From CAYUVH01 sp964448135 (GTDB taxonomy: Bacteria; Verrucomicrobiota; Verrucomicrobiia; Limisphaerales; UBA8199), in contig CAYUVH010000018.1 in assembly GCA_964448135.1 (NCBI GenBank), positions 1 to 64,000 of the forward strand: 64,000 bases of DNA, given 5' to 3'. The notes beneath the pieces were generated by a model. It ran no database searches and was not told the origin of the DNA. It was given only the letters and a program-made list of their open reading frames with translations. A program made the translations under genes and the position numbers. Numbering within the stretch: the stretch's first letter is position 1; the number at the start of each line of letters is the position of its first letter. Positions 51,335 through 60,771 of the stretch are shown here, in pieces.

Positions 51335-53824
51335 TTACGTCTTTCCCGCCACACTTTGCCACGTTATCCCCGGCCCCGAGACCCCGCGCGCCACCGACGA
51401 TATCCGCAGCACCGAAGCCCCGTTCGTCGGATTCGTCCCCGCCGAAAATTCCTGCCAGTTGTTGAAGCCATCCGAATCGGCGTCCCCATAATCCGCGCTA
51501 CCGTCCACCGGCAGATGATTCTGTTCCAACCACGAAATAAATGCCCCCGGCGCCGACGGCTGATATTCGTACGCGCCCAGGTCCACCGTGCCGCCCGCGA
51601 TCCGCGGCCGCCCATCCAGGTCGATCATCCCCACAGCAAATGCATTGTTGCCCGAGTTGATGCACGGCGAGTTCGACAGCAGCCGCAGATTTCGTCCCGA
51701 GAAACTCGCAAACGCCGGCCAGTTCGTGAAATTCCCCGCTCCCGCCGCCGGCAACGGCAGCGTGCAGCAATGATCCATCACCGTACTGGTGTAATTTGAG
51801 TAGTAGTTCGCCCAGATGTTTGTGAAGTAACAGTAATTCGAATACACGATGCAGTTTTTCACGAGGCTGTCGCCCACCCCGCCGCCGGCGAAGCTGCCAT
51901 TGCCCACCACCGTGCAATTCCTCAACTCGCCCCCATACGCGCCACCGCCGCATTGCGCATAATTGTCGATCAACACGCAATTCGCCAGCGTACTCTCATA
52001 CGCCCCGCCGCCGCGCAGGGCATTGATGACCCAAGGCATGCTGTAGTCCGTCCGGTTGCTCCGGATGATACAATTGTCCACCTTCCCATACGCAATGCCT
52101 CCGCCATTGAAATAGGCAAAGTTGCCAAACACGACGCAATTGGATATTGCAGCATGTCCCGGTTCGCACCAAACCCCGCCGCCACTCCAATCACCGTCAG
52201 CATTACCCGGCCAGAGCGTGGACGTGGAGCCGTTGGTAAGCATGAACCCGCTCAACGCGGCGCCCGCATTCAGGTAAACGCATCGCGCGGCAACCGCGCC
52301 GTTCGCCAACGCCGACCGGCCCTGAATCACCGTGACGCCCGGGCCATTCACGCTGACGAGCCGGATTGGCCGTTCCACGGCGACACGATTCGTCAGCATG
52401 GTATTTGCGACCGGCCGCCCTCCCGTGGCGTAAACCCCATTGCTTACGATTACCGTCGCGCCGGCCACCGCCACATCCACGGCGGATTGAATGTCCGCCG
52501 CCGCTGTCGCCCACGACGTGTAAGGCGGCGCCGGATTCTGGCTGGCCGCCGAAACATAATGCACCGGCGCCGTCACCACATTCACCGTGGTGGTCGCGCT
52601 CACGCCGCCGGGATTGCTCTCGTTATACGCCGTCAACACCACTGGATAACTCCCTGGTGCATTCCACACATGGCTGGACCACGGCTGGTTCAACACGATC
52701 ACGCCGTCGCCAAAATTCAAAACGCTGGTCACCACCTTCCCCGTGATCTGCGCCTGTAAGTCCCAGGCATATCCCACTGTCACCCCATTGAACTTCGGCA
52801 CAATCGCCACGCCCAACGCCCCGGTCACCGCGCCCGGAACATACTCGTAACAGCCCATTGAAGGTGGCGAACCGTAGGGCAATCCGCTCAAATCCGTACC
52901 CGGACCGGCGACAGGCCCACCCGCCCCGCGACACGGCGAAGCGAAGGCCGGAAACGCGCCATTCGCCAGTTGCGGATCCGCCCCGATATTGCCCGTCCCG
53001 CTCGCGGGCTTGGGCAGTGCGCAGCAATAATTCAAAACCGACCCGGCATCGTAATTGGTCTCCGCAAAGAGCCCGGTGTTGTAGCACACAATCGAGTTGT
53101 ACGCGGCGGACTGGAAAATCCCCCCGCCTCCCTGAAATCCAAAATTGCCGGTGACCGTGCAATTCGTCAGGGCGGCGTAATACGCACCCCCGCCGTAATC
53201 CGCCGAGTTCCCCGTGAGCAGGCAATTGTAAAAAGTGCCGTAGAAGGCCCCGCCACCGTTTTGGACCGACGTATTCCTGGCGATGATGCAGTTGTAGTAG
53301 CTGCCTTGGTATGTGCCGCCGCCATATTCGGCCGTGCCGTTGCCACTGATGACGCAGTTGGAAACCACCGCGCCGATGTAATCACAACGCACTCCGCCTC
53401 CGAAGTACCCCGCATCGCCCCCGGTCAAGGTGAACCCCTGCAGCACAGCTCCGTTCGTAACGTAGGCGCAACGTGTGGAATTGGGGCCGTGCGGCTGCGC
53501 GGGATCCTTCTTGCCGCGAATGATTGTCACTTCCGGACCATTCAGACTGCGCACCGTGATCGCCCGGTCCACCGCCACCCGCGCCGACCAGGTCGCGCTG
53601 CCTCCGATGTCATACACTCCGTTTGTCACCACCACCACGTCCCCATTCGTGGAGGCGTTTATGGCCGCTTGGATTTCGTGGACCGCCTGTGACCAGTTGG
53701 TATAGGGATACACCTGGGTTACCGATCCCGGATCAACATAGCGAACCGCCCCGAGCGCCTGGGTGGCCAGCAACCCAGCCAAAACCCACCCCGCAATTCG
53801 TATTATTGTAGCCGCCCGCATCAT
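51335..53824 (-). CDS. Secreted right-handed beta-helix protein (choice-of-anchor Q type), truncated by in-frame stop
   Basis: The 829-residue protein has a signal peptide (IIRIAGWVLAGLLATQALGA), then YVDPGSVTQVYPYTNWSQAVHEIQAAI and long arrays of right-handed beta-helix turns (NCVISGNGTAEYGGGTY, NCTVTGNFGFQGGGG), a central PKD/Ig-like segment, a second helix array of the same type, and YEYQP-type ends typical of choice-of-anchor Q and chlamydial Pmp-like repeats. It ends at ITWQSVAGKT, just inside the C-terminal module, where a TAA replaces an expected Tyr. The ATG at 53824 is chosen for its signal peptide; the frame is open to 53896. Surface adhesion or glycan binding is likely. Confidence 0.8.
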   Translation of the reverse strand: MMRAATIIRIAGWVLAGLLATQALGAVRYVDPGSVTQVYPYTNWSQAVHEIQAAINASTNGDVVVVTNGVYDIGGSATWSARVAVDRAITVRSLNGPEVTIIRGKKDPAQPHGPNSTRCAYVTNGAVLQGFTLTGGDAGYFGGGVRCDYIGAVVSNCVISGNGTAEYGGGTYQGSYYNCIIARNTSVQNGGGAFYGTFYNCLLTGNSADYGGGAYYAALTNCTVTGNFGFQGGGGIFQSAAYNSIVCYNTGLFAETNYDAGSVLNYCCALPKPASGTGNIGADPQLANGAFPAFASPCRGAGGPVAGPGTDLSGLPYGSPPSMGCYEYVPGAVTGALGVAIVPKFNGVTVGYAWDLQAQITGKVVTSVLNFGDGVIVLNQPWSSHVWNAPGSYPVVLTAYNESNPGGVSATTTVNVVTAPVHYVSAASQNPAPPYTSWATAAADIQSAVDVAVAGATVIVSNGVYATGGRPVANTMLTNRVAVERPIRLVSVNGPGVTVIQGRSALANGAVAARCVYLNAGAALSGFMLTNGSTSTLWPGNADGDWSGGGVWCEPGHAAISNCVVFGNFAYFNGGGIAYGKVDNCIIRSNRTDYSMPWVINALRGGGAYESTLANCVLIDNYAQCGGGAYGGELRNCTVVGNGSFAGGGVGDSLVKNCIVYSNYCYFTNIWANYYSNYTSTVMDHCCTLPLPAAGAGNFTNWPAFASFSGRNLRLLSNSPCINSGNNAFAVGMIDLDGRPRIAGGTVDLGAYEYQPSAPGAFISWLEQNHLPVDGSADYGDADSDGFNNWQEFSAGTNPTNGASVLRISSVARGVSGPGITWQSVAGKT

Positions 53825-53975
53825 GTGAACTGGCTGAATATCCGGGAAAAAGAACCCGACCTTGGTTTGTTTCCCCGATGCTCCGACAACGCTCATTCGA
53901 AGTCAATCCTGCCCCCGCCGAGCTTATACGGAAACCGTGGTCGTATTACTGCGGAACGGGGGCCGTGCTAGATTC

Positions 53976-54047
53976 GTAGCCGAGGTGACGAGGCTCGATT
54001 TTTCCGGTTGCCTGCAGGCGTTCGAGCAGATGGAGCCTCGTGACCTT
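53976..54047. repeat. REP-B inverted repeat
   Basis: Left arm GTAGCCGAGGTGACGAGGCT (53976-53995) and right arm ATGGAGCCTCGTGACCTT (54030-54047) are inverted and separated by about 34 bases. In the rest of the gap 53825-54350 a GC-rich palindromic motif (CGCCTTCGCCGGGCTACGG) lies at about 54124-54142; I see no gene. Confidence 0.65.
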
Positions 54048-54350
54048 CCACGATACAGGGATTGGGTACGCGCGGTAACCCGATGCGAATGAGGATGTTG
54101 AACAAAAAGCGTCAGAGGACCCGCCTTCGCCGGGCTACGGCGCGGCACGCTGCCGCACTCCAAAACCTGGCGGATTTCGCACGGGCTTTATGCTTGCCTC
54201 CCGCATCTTCAATCGAACGAGCGCACGCGATTGAAAAGCTCGTCGTGAGATCTCATCCACTTCCAATCACACCCCCAAGCTCCAGCGCAATCCCGCTTGA
54301 CTCATTTTTGGTTCCTCGTTTTGCTGCCTTTATTCGTCTTACGGCCCATT

Positions 54351-54659
54351 ATGAATCCGGAGACTCCGATCGCCACTCCACCTCTCAGTTCAGAGGAAGC
54401 ATCGGCATTCGCTCAACTCAGTCCAGGAGAGGTTGCTGAAATCGACGAAGCGATCCTATTGTGTGTCCATTCTCGATGGCAGAAGCTCGCCATGGTCGTG
54501 GGCCTGGCTCTGGAGAAACTGCGGGGACAATACCCTCAGTTTTCTGAAGTCTTTTATTCGGAACGTGTAAGCGCGCTCGCGAAACAAGGCCGACTGGAGT
54601 CCCGGGGAAACCTTTGTTACATGAGATTCAGTGAAGTAAGATTGCCCGATAAAAGCTAA
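54351..54659 (+). CDS. DUF3658-like small protein
   Basis: The 102-residue protein has LSPGEVAEIDEAILLCVHSRWQKLAMVVG in the middle and RLESRGNLCYMRFSEVRLP at the end, a pattern I associate with DUF3658. The C-terminal block looks like a winged-helix arm. It has no signal or membrane segment. The ATG at 54351 is taken because homology starts there; the frame is open to 54297. Function unknown. Confidence 0.7.
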   Translation: MNPETPIATPPLSSEEASAFAQLSPGEVAEIDEAILLCVHSRWQKLAMVVGLALEKLRGQYPQFSEVFYSERVSALAKQGRLESRGNLCYMRFSEVRLPDKS

Positions 54660-54745
54660 CGCCGAACGTTGACGGTTCACTTTGACGGCACGCCATTGAT
54701 CGACGTTGTTGTGATCATTTGAAATATTCGACAACCTCTGTCGGG

Positions 54746-56545
54746 ATGGGAACAGCAACTCAACAAGCATTCGGCAGCCGATTTTTCACACGGTTCGCCT
54801 TTGCTGCGTTTTTACTCGCTACCTGCGCCCGCGCTTCTTTTTCGGCCGAAGGAAATCCTCCCGCGCGGGACTTCCCGGACCCCCTGTCAACAAACTGGAT
54901 GGCCGAGGCCAAGCGGGCGCTTCCGCCTGAATACTCGGGAAGGAATCCCGGGCGACAGGAACTGACGAACCTTCTCTGCCTTGAAGGCAAACGCGGCAAC
55001 GCCACCGCGGAAGGGCTCTGGGCCGTTGCGTTCCTGGCGTCAGCGCAATTGCCGCAGGAGCGGAAAGAGGCACTCGGGTTGTTGCGGCATGCCGCCGAAC
55101 AAGGTTCCGTGCCGGCGATGTTGAACCTGGGGTTCCTGCTTCAATCTGGAACTTTGGTTCCCAAGGATCCCCCGGAAGCTTGCCGCTGGTTTGGCCGGGC
55201 CGCTGACACGGGCGACGCAGAATCTCTCTTTCAGTTGGCACAGTGTTATCATTACGCGCTCGGAACCACGCAGGATTTCGGAAAAGCACTCGCTCTGTAT
55301 CAGCGCGCCGCCGCCTCTAACAGCGTCATGGCCATGAAAGGTGTCGGAGTCATGCTCATGAAAGGCCAGGGAACTGAGCGGGATCCGGTAATGGCACGGC
55401 ACTGGCTCGAACGCGCCGCCAACGAAGGCCGCAACCGCAGAGCGATGTTCGATCTGGGGGAACTTTGTTGGATGGTTTCAACCAATCCAAGCTCGTTGAA
55501 GGAAGCCTTCAAATGGTTCGAACAAGGTGCGACCCTCGGCGATCCACTCGCCTGCTGGGCAGTAGCCGGTTACTACGAGCGAGGAGATGGCGGGGTGACG
55601 ACGAATCATGAAGCGTTTTGTCGCTGGCGGCTCCTGGCGGCACAGCGGGGCGCGACCGAAGCCGAATATCAGATGGGTGTTGCCTATCGCACGGGAGACA
55701 GCGTCCCCCAGGACAGTTCTCTTTCCCTGACGTGGTATCGCAAAGCGGCCGCCAAAAATCATCCGGCGGCACTATATGATCTAGCGGTCTATTACTGGCG
55801 CGACCACGACAATCCGGCTTCGAAGCAACTGGCGTCCGGCTACATGTTACGGGCGGCGCAAATGGGCCACCGCGAAGCCCAGTTGCAATGTGCGCTAGCG
55901 TGCTTCCAAGGACAGCCCGCTCCTCCGGATTGTGAAGCGGGCAGAAAATGGCTGGCCCAATCAGCGCAGAACGGCTGGGCCAAAGCTGAGTATATGCTGT
56001 TTATGTTGTTCTACAAAGGCTCGCCGCCTTCCCCGCTCTGTCCCGCTTATGCAAGGAATGTGCCCGAAGCCCTGAATTGGCTGCGTCGCGCCGCCGATCA
56101 CGGCTACACGCGCGCTCAATCCCTTCTGGCCGTGATGCTGATCCGGGGGACGGAACTAAAACCTGACAAAGCCGAGGCCGAAAGGCTGCTCCGCAACGCC
56201 GCGAATCACGGAGACGCGCGCGCTCAAAACGATCTCGGATACTCCATCAAAGAAGGAAACGGCTCGTCCAGCGACATGGTCGAAGCCGCGATGTGGTTCG
56301 ACCTGGCCCAACGCGACAAGTCCGACACAAATACCCTGCGCATCGCCACGCTCAACCTCGACGCCGCACTCAAGCTCCTTGGCTCCGGGCAGCGTGCCCT
56401 CGTGAAACAGAAGGTGGACAGCTTCCACCCTGTGCCCGCCTTCGAGCAACCCCCTTTGCTTGAAGGCTGGGAAGAGAATCCGCTTTACCTGGTTGAAGAT
56501 GGCCGTCTGGTTCCGGGCCTTAACGCCAATAAAGAAAAACCATAG
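54746..56545 (+). CDS. Secreted Sel1-repeat protein
   Basis: The 599-residue protein has a signal peptide (FAFAAFLLATCARASFSA) and about twelve Sel1-like repeats (for example EALGLLRHAAEQGSVPAMLNLGFLL, EAERLLRNAANHGDARAQNDLGYSI, EAAMWFDLAQRDK). Sel1 proteins are alpha-alpha solenoids that bind other proteins. The start ATG at 54746 is chosen for its signal peptide. The protein ends at a TAG, after which a coding-like stretch continues in frame (see the next feature). Confidence 0.88.
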   Translation: MGTATQQAFGSRFFTRFAFAAFLLATCARASFSAEGNPPARDFPDPLSTNWMAEAKRALPPEYSGRNPGRQELTNLLCLEGKRGNATAEGLWAVAFLASAQLPQERKEALGLLRHAAEQGSVPAMLNLGFLLQSGTLVPKDPPEACRWFGRAADTGDAESLFQLAQCYHYALGTTQDFGKALALYQRAAASNSVMAMKGVGVMLMKGQGTERDPVMARHWLERAANEGRNRRAMFDLGELCWMVSTNPSSLKEAFKWFEQGATLGDPLACWAVAGYYERGDGGVTTNHEAFCRWRLLAAQRGATEAEYQMGVAYRTGDSVPQDSSLSLTWYRKAAAKNHPAALYDLAVYYWRDHDNPASKQLASGYMLRAAQMGHREAQLQCALACFQGQPAPPDCEAGRKWLAQSAQNGWAKAEYMLFMLFYKGSPPSPLCPAYARNVPEALNWLRRAADHGYTRAQSLLAVMLIRGTELKPDKAEAERLLRNAANHGDARAQNDLGYSIKEGNGSSSDMVEAAMWFDLAQRDKSDTNTLRIATLNLDAALKLLGSGQRALVKQKVDSFHPVPAFEQPPLLEGWEENPLYLVEDGRLVPGLNANKEKP

Positions 56546-56758
56546 ATCTCATCCAGTGCAGGAATTTCCGAACCCGTTCAACTAGGCGACAAGGTTCAAA
56601 TCAAAGTCTGGGCCGAATTCTGGAAAGGCTGGCAGGACGGCGGCGTCGAGTATGTCCCCGGCATTTCAAAAAAGAAAAACCAGCACGAGTACAACGGCTT
56701 GAAGTGGCTATCGATCCGCTTCGGCAGCGGCCAACTCGCCCCCCCTCGCGGACCGTAA
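56546..56758 (+). pseudogene. 70-codon coding-like tail in frame after the Sel1 gene
   Basis: After the TAG of the Sel1 gene the same frame stays open for 70 codons to a TAA at 56756-56758. The translation (VQLGDKVQIKVWAEFWKGW, EYVPGISKKK, GLKWLSIRFGSG) is rich in Trp and alternating hydrophobic residues and looks like real protein, perhaps a C-terminal piece left from a deleted gene or the original end of this one. There is no obvious start codon context. Confidence 0.4.
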
Positions 56759-56876
56759 GTTGGGGTTTTTGCTCCTATCCATCGAGTTGGACGTTGCCGC
56801 CAAGGAACCAGGGAAATAGCGGACATGCCAACGGGGTGGCATCCTTTTCGGATGCAGGGAGTTTTGAGACCGGTGT

Positions 56877-56945
56877 CCGGTGGTCCCTCCTTCCGCCTAC
56901 GCCGAGGCTTCGGCGGACGCGCACGGACTCGGAGGGACACACCGG
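56877..56945. repeat. Long imperfect inverted repeat
   Basis: CCGGTGGTCCCTCC (56877-56890) and its complement at 56931-56945 (one extra base) enclose a smaller perfect hairpin, CGCCGA, GGCT, TCGGCG (56900-56915). Confidence 0.55.
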
Positions 56946-57038
56946 CTACTATATATCAACCCTCCGGGTTGAAGAGGCAGAGGCCTGGCAAAGCCTCGGA
57001 TTTGGTTCGTTGGATCAAAAACCAAATGTGGTTGGTTG

Positions 57039-57114
57039 CGACGTGACGAGGCTCCAAGTGTTCGAGCGTGTGCAGGCATCCGGGTAAATGGAGCCTCGTC
57101 ACCTCGGCTGCTAC
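57039..57114. repeat. REP-B inverted repeat
   Basis: Left arm CGACGTGACGAGGCTCC (57039-57055) and right arm ATGGAGCCTCGTCACC, TCGGCTGCTAC (57088-57114) are inverted and separated by 32 bases. It is the best-kept of the three copies and abuts the end of the prepilin-type gene. Confidence 0.7.
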
Positions 57115-57124
57115 AGAGCACGAG

Positions 57125-57943
57125 TTACTGCGTCGCCGTGGCCGCCTGGACGCGCGTCAGGTCCTTGTCATTCGGGCCGGCCGAGGGCGCGTAATATGAT
57201 TTGATCTGCAGCGTATTGCCCTCCAGCCAGCGCCAGTAATCGGCATGCCCGTCCGCAAACGCGAAGACACACCCTTTGTCGTGATAGGTCGCGGGGAAAT
57301 TCTGCCACGTCGTCTGCGTGACCTGAATCGCAAAATAGCCGTCGTCAATGCTCAGCGGATGCTCGTCCACAAACACCAGCGCCTTCACGGGCGGCGGCTT
57401 CCGGATGTCGGAATACTTGTGGTTGATCGGGTACGTCGGCCCGTTGATGTCGGCGTTGCCATTCATCTGGCCGATCATGGCATAGCTGCGGATGTGCTTT
57501 TGGTCGTGGGGATAGGCCGGATCCAGTGTTTTGGCGATGACTTTGTCGGCGGGGCATTTGTAGATGCCCAGGCTCTGGTTGTAAACAAACAGGCTCCCAT
57601 TGCGCAGATTGTCCGGGTTCACGGAATCGGCGGCGTTCTTCATGCTGCCCAGGATCCAGGCGTTGCCATCCCAGCCCGGCCAGCCGGAAATGAAGTTGCT
57701 GACCAGTTTATCCTGGTGGTCGCCGGTGTACATGAACCAGCACACGCTGAGTTGGTGCAGGTTGTTCATGCACCCGATGCGTTCGGCCTTGCTCTTCGCC
57801 CGGGTCAAAGCCGGCAGCAACATCGCGGCCAGGATGGCAATGATGGCGATGACGACAAGCAGTTCGATGAGCGTGAATCCCCGGAAGGAAGCTGTTCCCG
57901 GGATTGAAGGTCGCTGTAGCGCGCAGCTCGTTCGCATCGCCAT
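57125..57943 (-). CDS. Prepilin-type N-terminal cleavage/methylation protein, H-X9-DG family
   Basis: The 272-residue protein has a leader, then FTLIELLVVIAI with the run LLPALTRAKSKA, and a canonical H-X9-D-G-H motif (HDKGCVFAFADGH). GWPGWDGNAWILGSM and SLGIYKCPADK are family blocks. The ATG at 57943 (MAMRTSC) is the probable start; the frame is open to 58090 through a repeat-rich gap. It belongs with the paralogues at 1871, 18042 and 39704. Confidence 0.88.
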   Translation of the reverse strand: MAMRTSCALQRPSIPGTASFRGFTLIELLVVIAIIAILAAMLLPALTRAKSKAERIGCMNNLHQLSVCWFMYTGDHQDKLVSNFISGWPGWDGNAWILGSMKNAADSVNPDNLRNGSLFVYNQSLGIYKCPADKVIAKTLDPAYPHDQKHIRSYAMIGQMNGNADINGPTYPINHKYSDIRKPPPVKALVFVDEHPLSIDDGYFAIQVTQTTWQNFPATYHDKGCVFAFADGHADYWRWLEGNTLQIKSYYAPSAGPNDKDLTRVQAATATQ

Positions 57944-58012
57944 GGTGTCGGCGCATTCTAGCCGCTCGCGGGAAACCGGACAATCCGTACATTCCGCATA
58001 GGGGCTGCGTTC

Positions 58013-58197
58013 GGAGCGTGGCCGTCCCGGCCACAGCAATGTCCAACCAACGGCTGACGTTTCAGCTCGCCCAAATCTCGCCCACCGCAAATCTCTTCCA
58101 GCGCCGCCACACGATTGAACGTTGCTGCGCCCGGGGACGGGCGCGCTCCGAAATCGGCGGGCGATGCGCGCTCCCGCCCGCTCGAAAGCGGGCGGGA
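58013..58197. repeat. Cluster of three hairpins, two of REP-A type
   Basis: Hairpin 1 (58013-58037): GGAGC, stem GTGGCCG/CGGCCAC, AGC. Hairpin 2 (58124-58149, minus strand): GGAGC, stem GCGCCCG/CGGGCGC, AGC. Hairpin 3 (58172-58197): perfect 11-base arms TCCCGCCCGCT and AGCGGGCGGGA. The gap 57944-58221 holds no gene. Confidence 0.7.
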
Positions 58198-58221
58198 ATT
58201 CGGCAATTTCAAAAACGCGAC

Positions 58222-60771
58222 TTACAGCGCGCGAATGCGGTAGAAACGGACCTGGGCCGGAGGGTTGTTCGTGTCCGTGTAGGTGGCCGTCGCTCCGCTG
58301 GCGGTGACTGTCCCGATCAAGGTCCAGTTGGTCAGCGTGCTGCTGGCGTAAACTTCATAGGACGACCCATTCACCGAGCTCCACGACACCTGTGCATTCG
58401 TCGTGCCGGCGTTGGGAATCGTCGTGGTCATGACGGGCGCGGGCGGCGCGCCGCCGGACGGGGTGAAGGTCAAGACGATGCTGCCGCCGCTCACGGAGGT
58501 GGAGAAGGTGCCGGCGGTAACGCCATTCGTTCCGTCAATGGCGGAGAAGTTCGAGGAGCCCGGATTGGATGCGCCGCCGCTGATGGGGATTATGGTCCAC
58601 GAGCGAGTGGATTGCCAGAAGGCATTGGTCGCGTCCGGGAATGTGGCGGTTCCAGTGAACTGAATCGCCAGCCGGGAACTGCCTCCCAAAACCAGGGTCC
58701 CGGCGCCCACCGCGAGCCGGTCGAAATCCGTGCCCGGGTTGGAAGTGCTATTGGCGGCGAGTTCCCAGATATTGGTTCCGCCCGCGCTTAGATCCAGTCC
58801 CCCGACTGCCAGCGTGCCGGCGCTGTTTCCCGCGGCAACCACGCCGCCCGCGTTCACCACGACGGGTCCCGTGATGGTTCCCGTGCCGCCCAGCCTGGCA
58901 CCCGACAGCACCGTGACGGTGTTCGTGCCGGTGCTACTCGGTCCATTAGCCAGCAGGGTCCCGGCGCGGACGGTGGTGGGACCGTTGTAAGTGTTGAAGC
59001 CCGCCAGCACCATGGTGCCGGCGCCTTCCGTCGCGATACCAACGCTGGAAACAGTGTTGCTAATGTTACCTGACAGCGTCGTGACACCGAAATTGTTGTT
59101 CGTGATCACCATCGTGACGAGGTTGGTCATCAGGATGTTGCCGGACAACTCGAGGTCCGCCGCACCGCTAAACGTCATCATGTTGTTGGCAATCACCGCC
59201 ATCGTGATGGCATTGGTGATGGCGTTGACCCCAGTCAGGGGAACAGAGGCTTCGACTGCCACGGCCGGCTGGCCGGAGACTGGCTTGATGAGGACCGGGC
59301 CGGTGCCCAGGGCGTTCTTGTGCCCGAGCCGCGTGCCGCCACGGGAAATATTCAAACCGCCGCTCCAGGCGCTGTTGTCACCACTTAAAGCCAGCATCCC
59401 TCCCGTGCCGCTGTTGGCGCCGCGGGTCGCGGTGCCGGCACCGCTGATTTTTCCGCTCAGAACAAACGTGTTGCCGGGATCGGTATCAAAGCCGATTGTC
59501 GAGCCGCCGGTATTCAGAACAATCTCATTCGTCACCGTGCTGATCGGCACGCCGCTGTTGCGCAACGTCGTGGCGACGCTGGCGAGCGGCGACACGATCA
59601 CCTTGCCGAACCCGGCGGAATAATCCGAATTGAAGCGCGTGCTGGGGTTGTTACCCGACGTCGCGGCAATGACCAAATCGCCCGTGAAGGAATTGCTGCC
59701 CCAGAAAATCAGCGCGCCGGTGGATTGGGTGATATTGCCGGTGCCGGTGATATTGTTGCTGAGCGTCAGCGGGTTTCCCGTGGTAGCCGAATTGACCGCC
59801 GAATTGCCCGTGACGTTAAACACTGTCCCGGCCGGCAGGGTCACTGCGCCGGAGGCGCGGAAGGTGCCCCCATTCACCGTGATCGAAGAAGGCACCGTCC
59901 CAAAGTTGCTCTGAATATTGGCCTGCGCGCCGCCGCTCAAGGACATGGCGCCGGTCACATTGAAAATCGGCAGGCCCGAACCTCCCTGCTGGGTCAGGAT
60001 GCCGCCCGTCATCGTCACGTTGCCGGTCACATTGACCGTCGGCACGGCAGTACCGCTGGAAAAAACCAGTGTGCCCCCGGAGATCAGCAGGTCACCGGCG
60101 ATATTCAGCGTCATGGTAGATGGGCTGTTGGCCACGAGCCGAAATTCCCGAACCGTAGTTCCGGTCTGTTGAATGACCAGGTTGCCTGCGACACTGGTCA
60201 AATTGGCTGTCTGATTCCAGGCGCCCCCAAGCGAGGCCACGTTGATCTTCAAGGTTCCCCAGTTGACCGCCGGCAAACCTACCGGCGACGTGCCGCCGTT
60301 CGCCCATTTCTGAATTTCCACTATGCTGAGCGGACCGCAGGTGCGGGAAGCGTACCCGGGAAAATCATTGGCGGAACCATTTACGCCCACGCTTGTCACG
60401 GCATGAATGTAAATGCCGCCGTCGCTCACGGTAAAATTCGTGACCGTGGTGGCGTTGTTCGCGGTAAACATACCCCCATTCTCGATTACAATCGCGCACC
60501 CCGCGCCGCCCACCGCCCAGGCAGCCGTGGTGGCCATGCTGTTGTTGGTCTGGATCGTGAAAGTATCGCCCGAGGTGAAATTGCCGGGCGCGCCGCCCCC
60601 GCCGGCGCGGTTCGAATCCCAACTGCTCAGGAGACCCGGATCCAGATTTCCCTGTGAATAATAAGTGGTGGCGGCGGATGCCGGGAGGGCAACCGCCAGA
60701 AACGCGAGCGCGGCGAAACCGGCGAGTTTGCGATGGTGAACTTGACCCATACTACGTTTGGATGTCTTCAT
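58222..60771 (-). CDS. Secreted autotransporter-associated beta-strand repeat protein with C-terminal FYRI-type module
   Basis: The 849-residue protein has a signal peptide (LAGFAALAFLAVALPASA), a Gly/Asn/Thr-rich body with many autotransporter-associated beta-strand (PATR) repeats (NTYNGPTTVRAGTLLANG, GARLGGTGTITGPVVVNAGG), a VGGLDLSAGGTNIWELA block typical of the end of such arrays, and the C-terminal module (SYEVYASSTLTNWTLIG ... FYRIRAL). Unlike true autotransporters it has no beta-barrel translocator, so its export and anchoring must use something else. Confidence 0.87.
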   Translation of the reverse strand: MKTSKRSMGQVHHRKLAGFAALAFLAVALPASAATTYYSQGNLDPGLLSSWDSNRAGGGGAPGNFTSGDTFTIQTNNSMATTAAWAVGGAGCAIVIENGGMFTANNATTVTNFTVSDGGIYIHAVTSVGVNGSANDFPGYASRTCGPLSIVEIQKWANGGTSPVGLPAVNWGTLKINVASLGGAWNQTANLTSVAGNLVIQQTGTTVREFRLVANSPSTMTLNIAGDLLISGGTLVFSSGTAVPTVNVTGNVTMTGGILTQQGGSGLPIFNVTGAMSLSGGAQANIQSNFGTVPSSITVNGGTFRASGAVTLPAGTVFNVTGNSAVNSATTGNPLTLSNNITGTGNITQSTGALIFWGSNSFTGDLVIAATSGNNPSTRFNSDYSAGFGKVIVSPLASVATTLRNSGVPISTVTNEIVLNTGGSTIGFDTDPGNTFVLSGKISGAGTATRGANSGTGGMLALSGDNSAWSGGLNISRGGTRLGHKNALGTGPVLIKPVSGQPAVAVEASVPLTGVNAITNAITMAVIANNMMTFSGAADLELSGNILMTNLVTMVITNNNFGVTTLSGNISNTVSSVGIATEGAGTMVLAGFNTYNGPTTVRAGTLLANGPSSTGTNTVTVLSGARLGGTGTITGPVVVNAGGVVAAGNSAGTLAVGGLDLSAGGTNIWELAANSTSNPGTDFDRLAVGAGTLVLGGSSRLAIQFTGTATFPDATNAFWQSTRSWTIIPISGGASNPGSSNFSAIDGTNGVTAGTFSTSVSGGSIVLTFTPSGGAPPAPVMTTTIPNAGTTNAQVSWSSVNGSSYEVYASSTLTNWTLIGTVTASGATATYTDTNNPPAQVRFYRIRAL

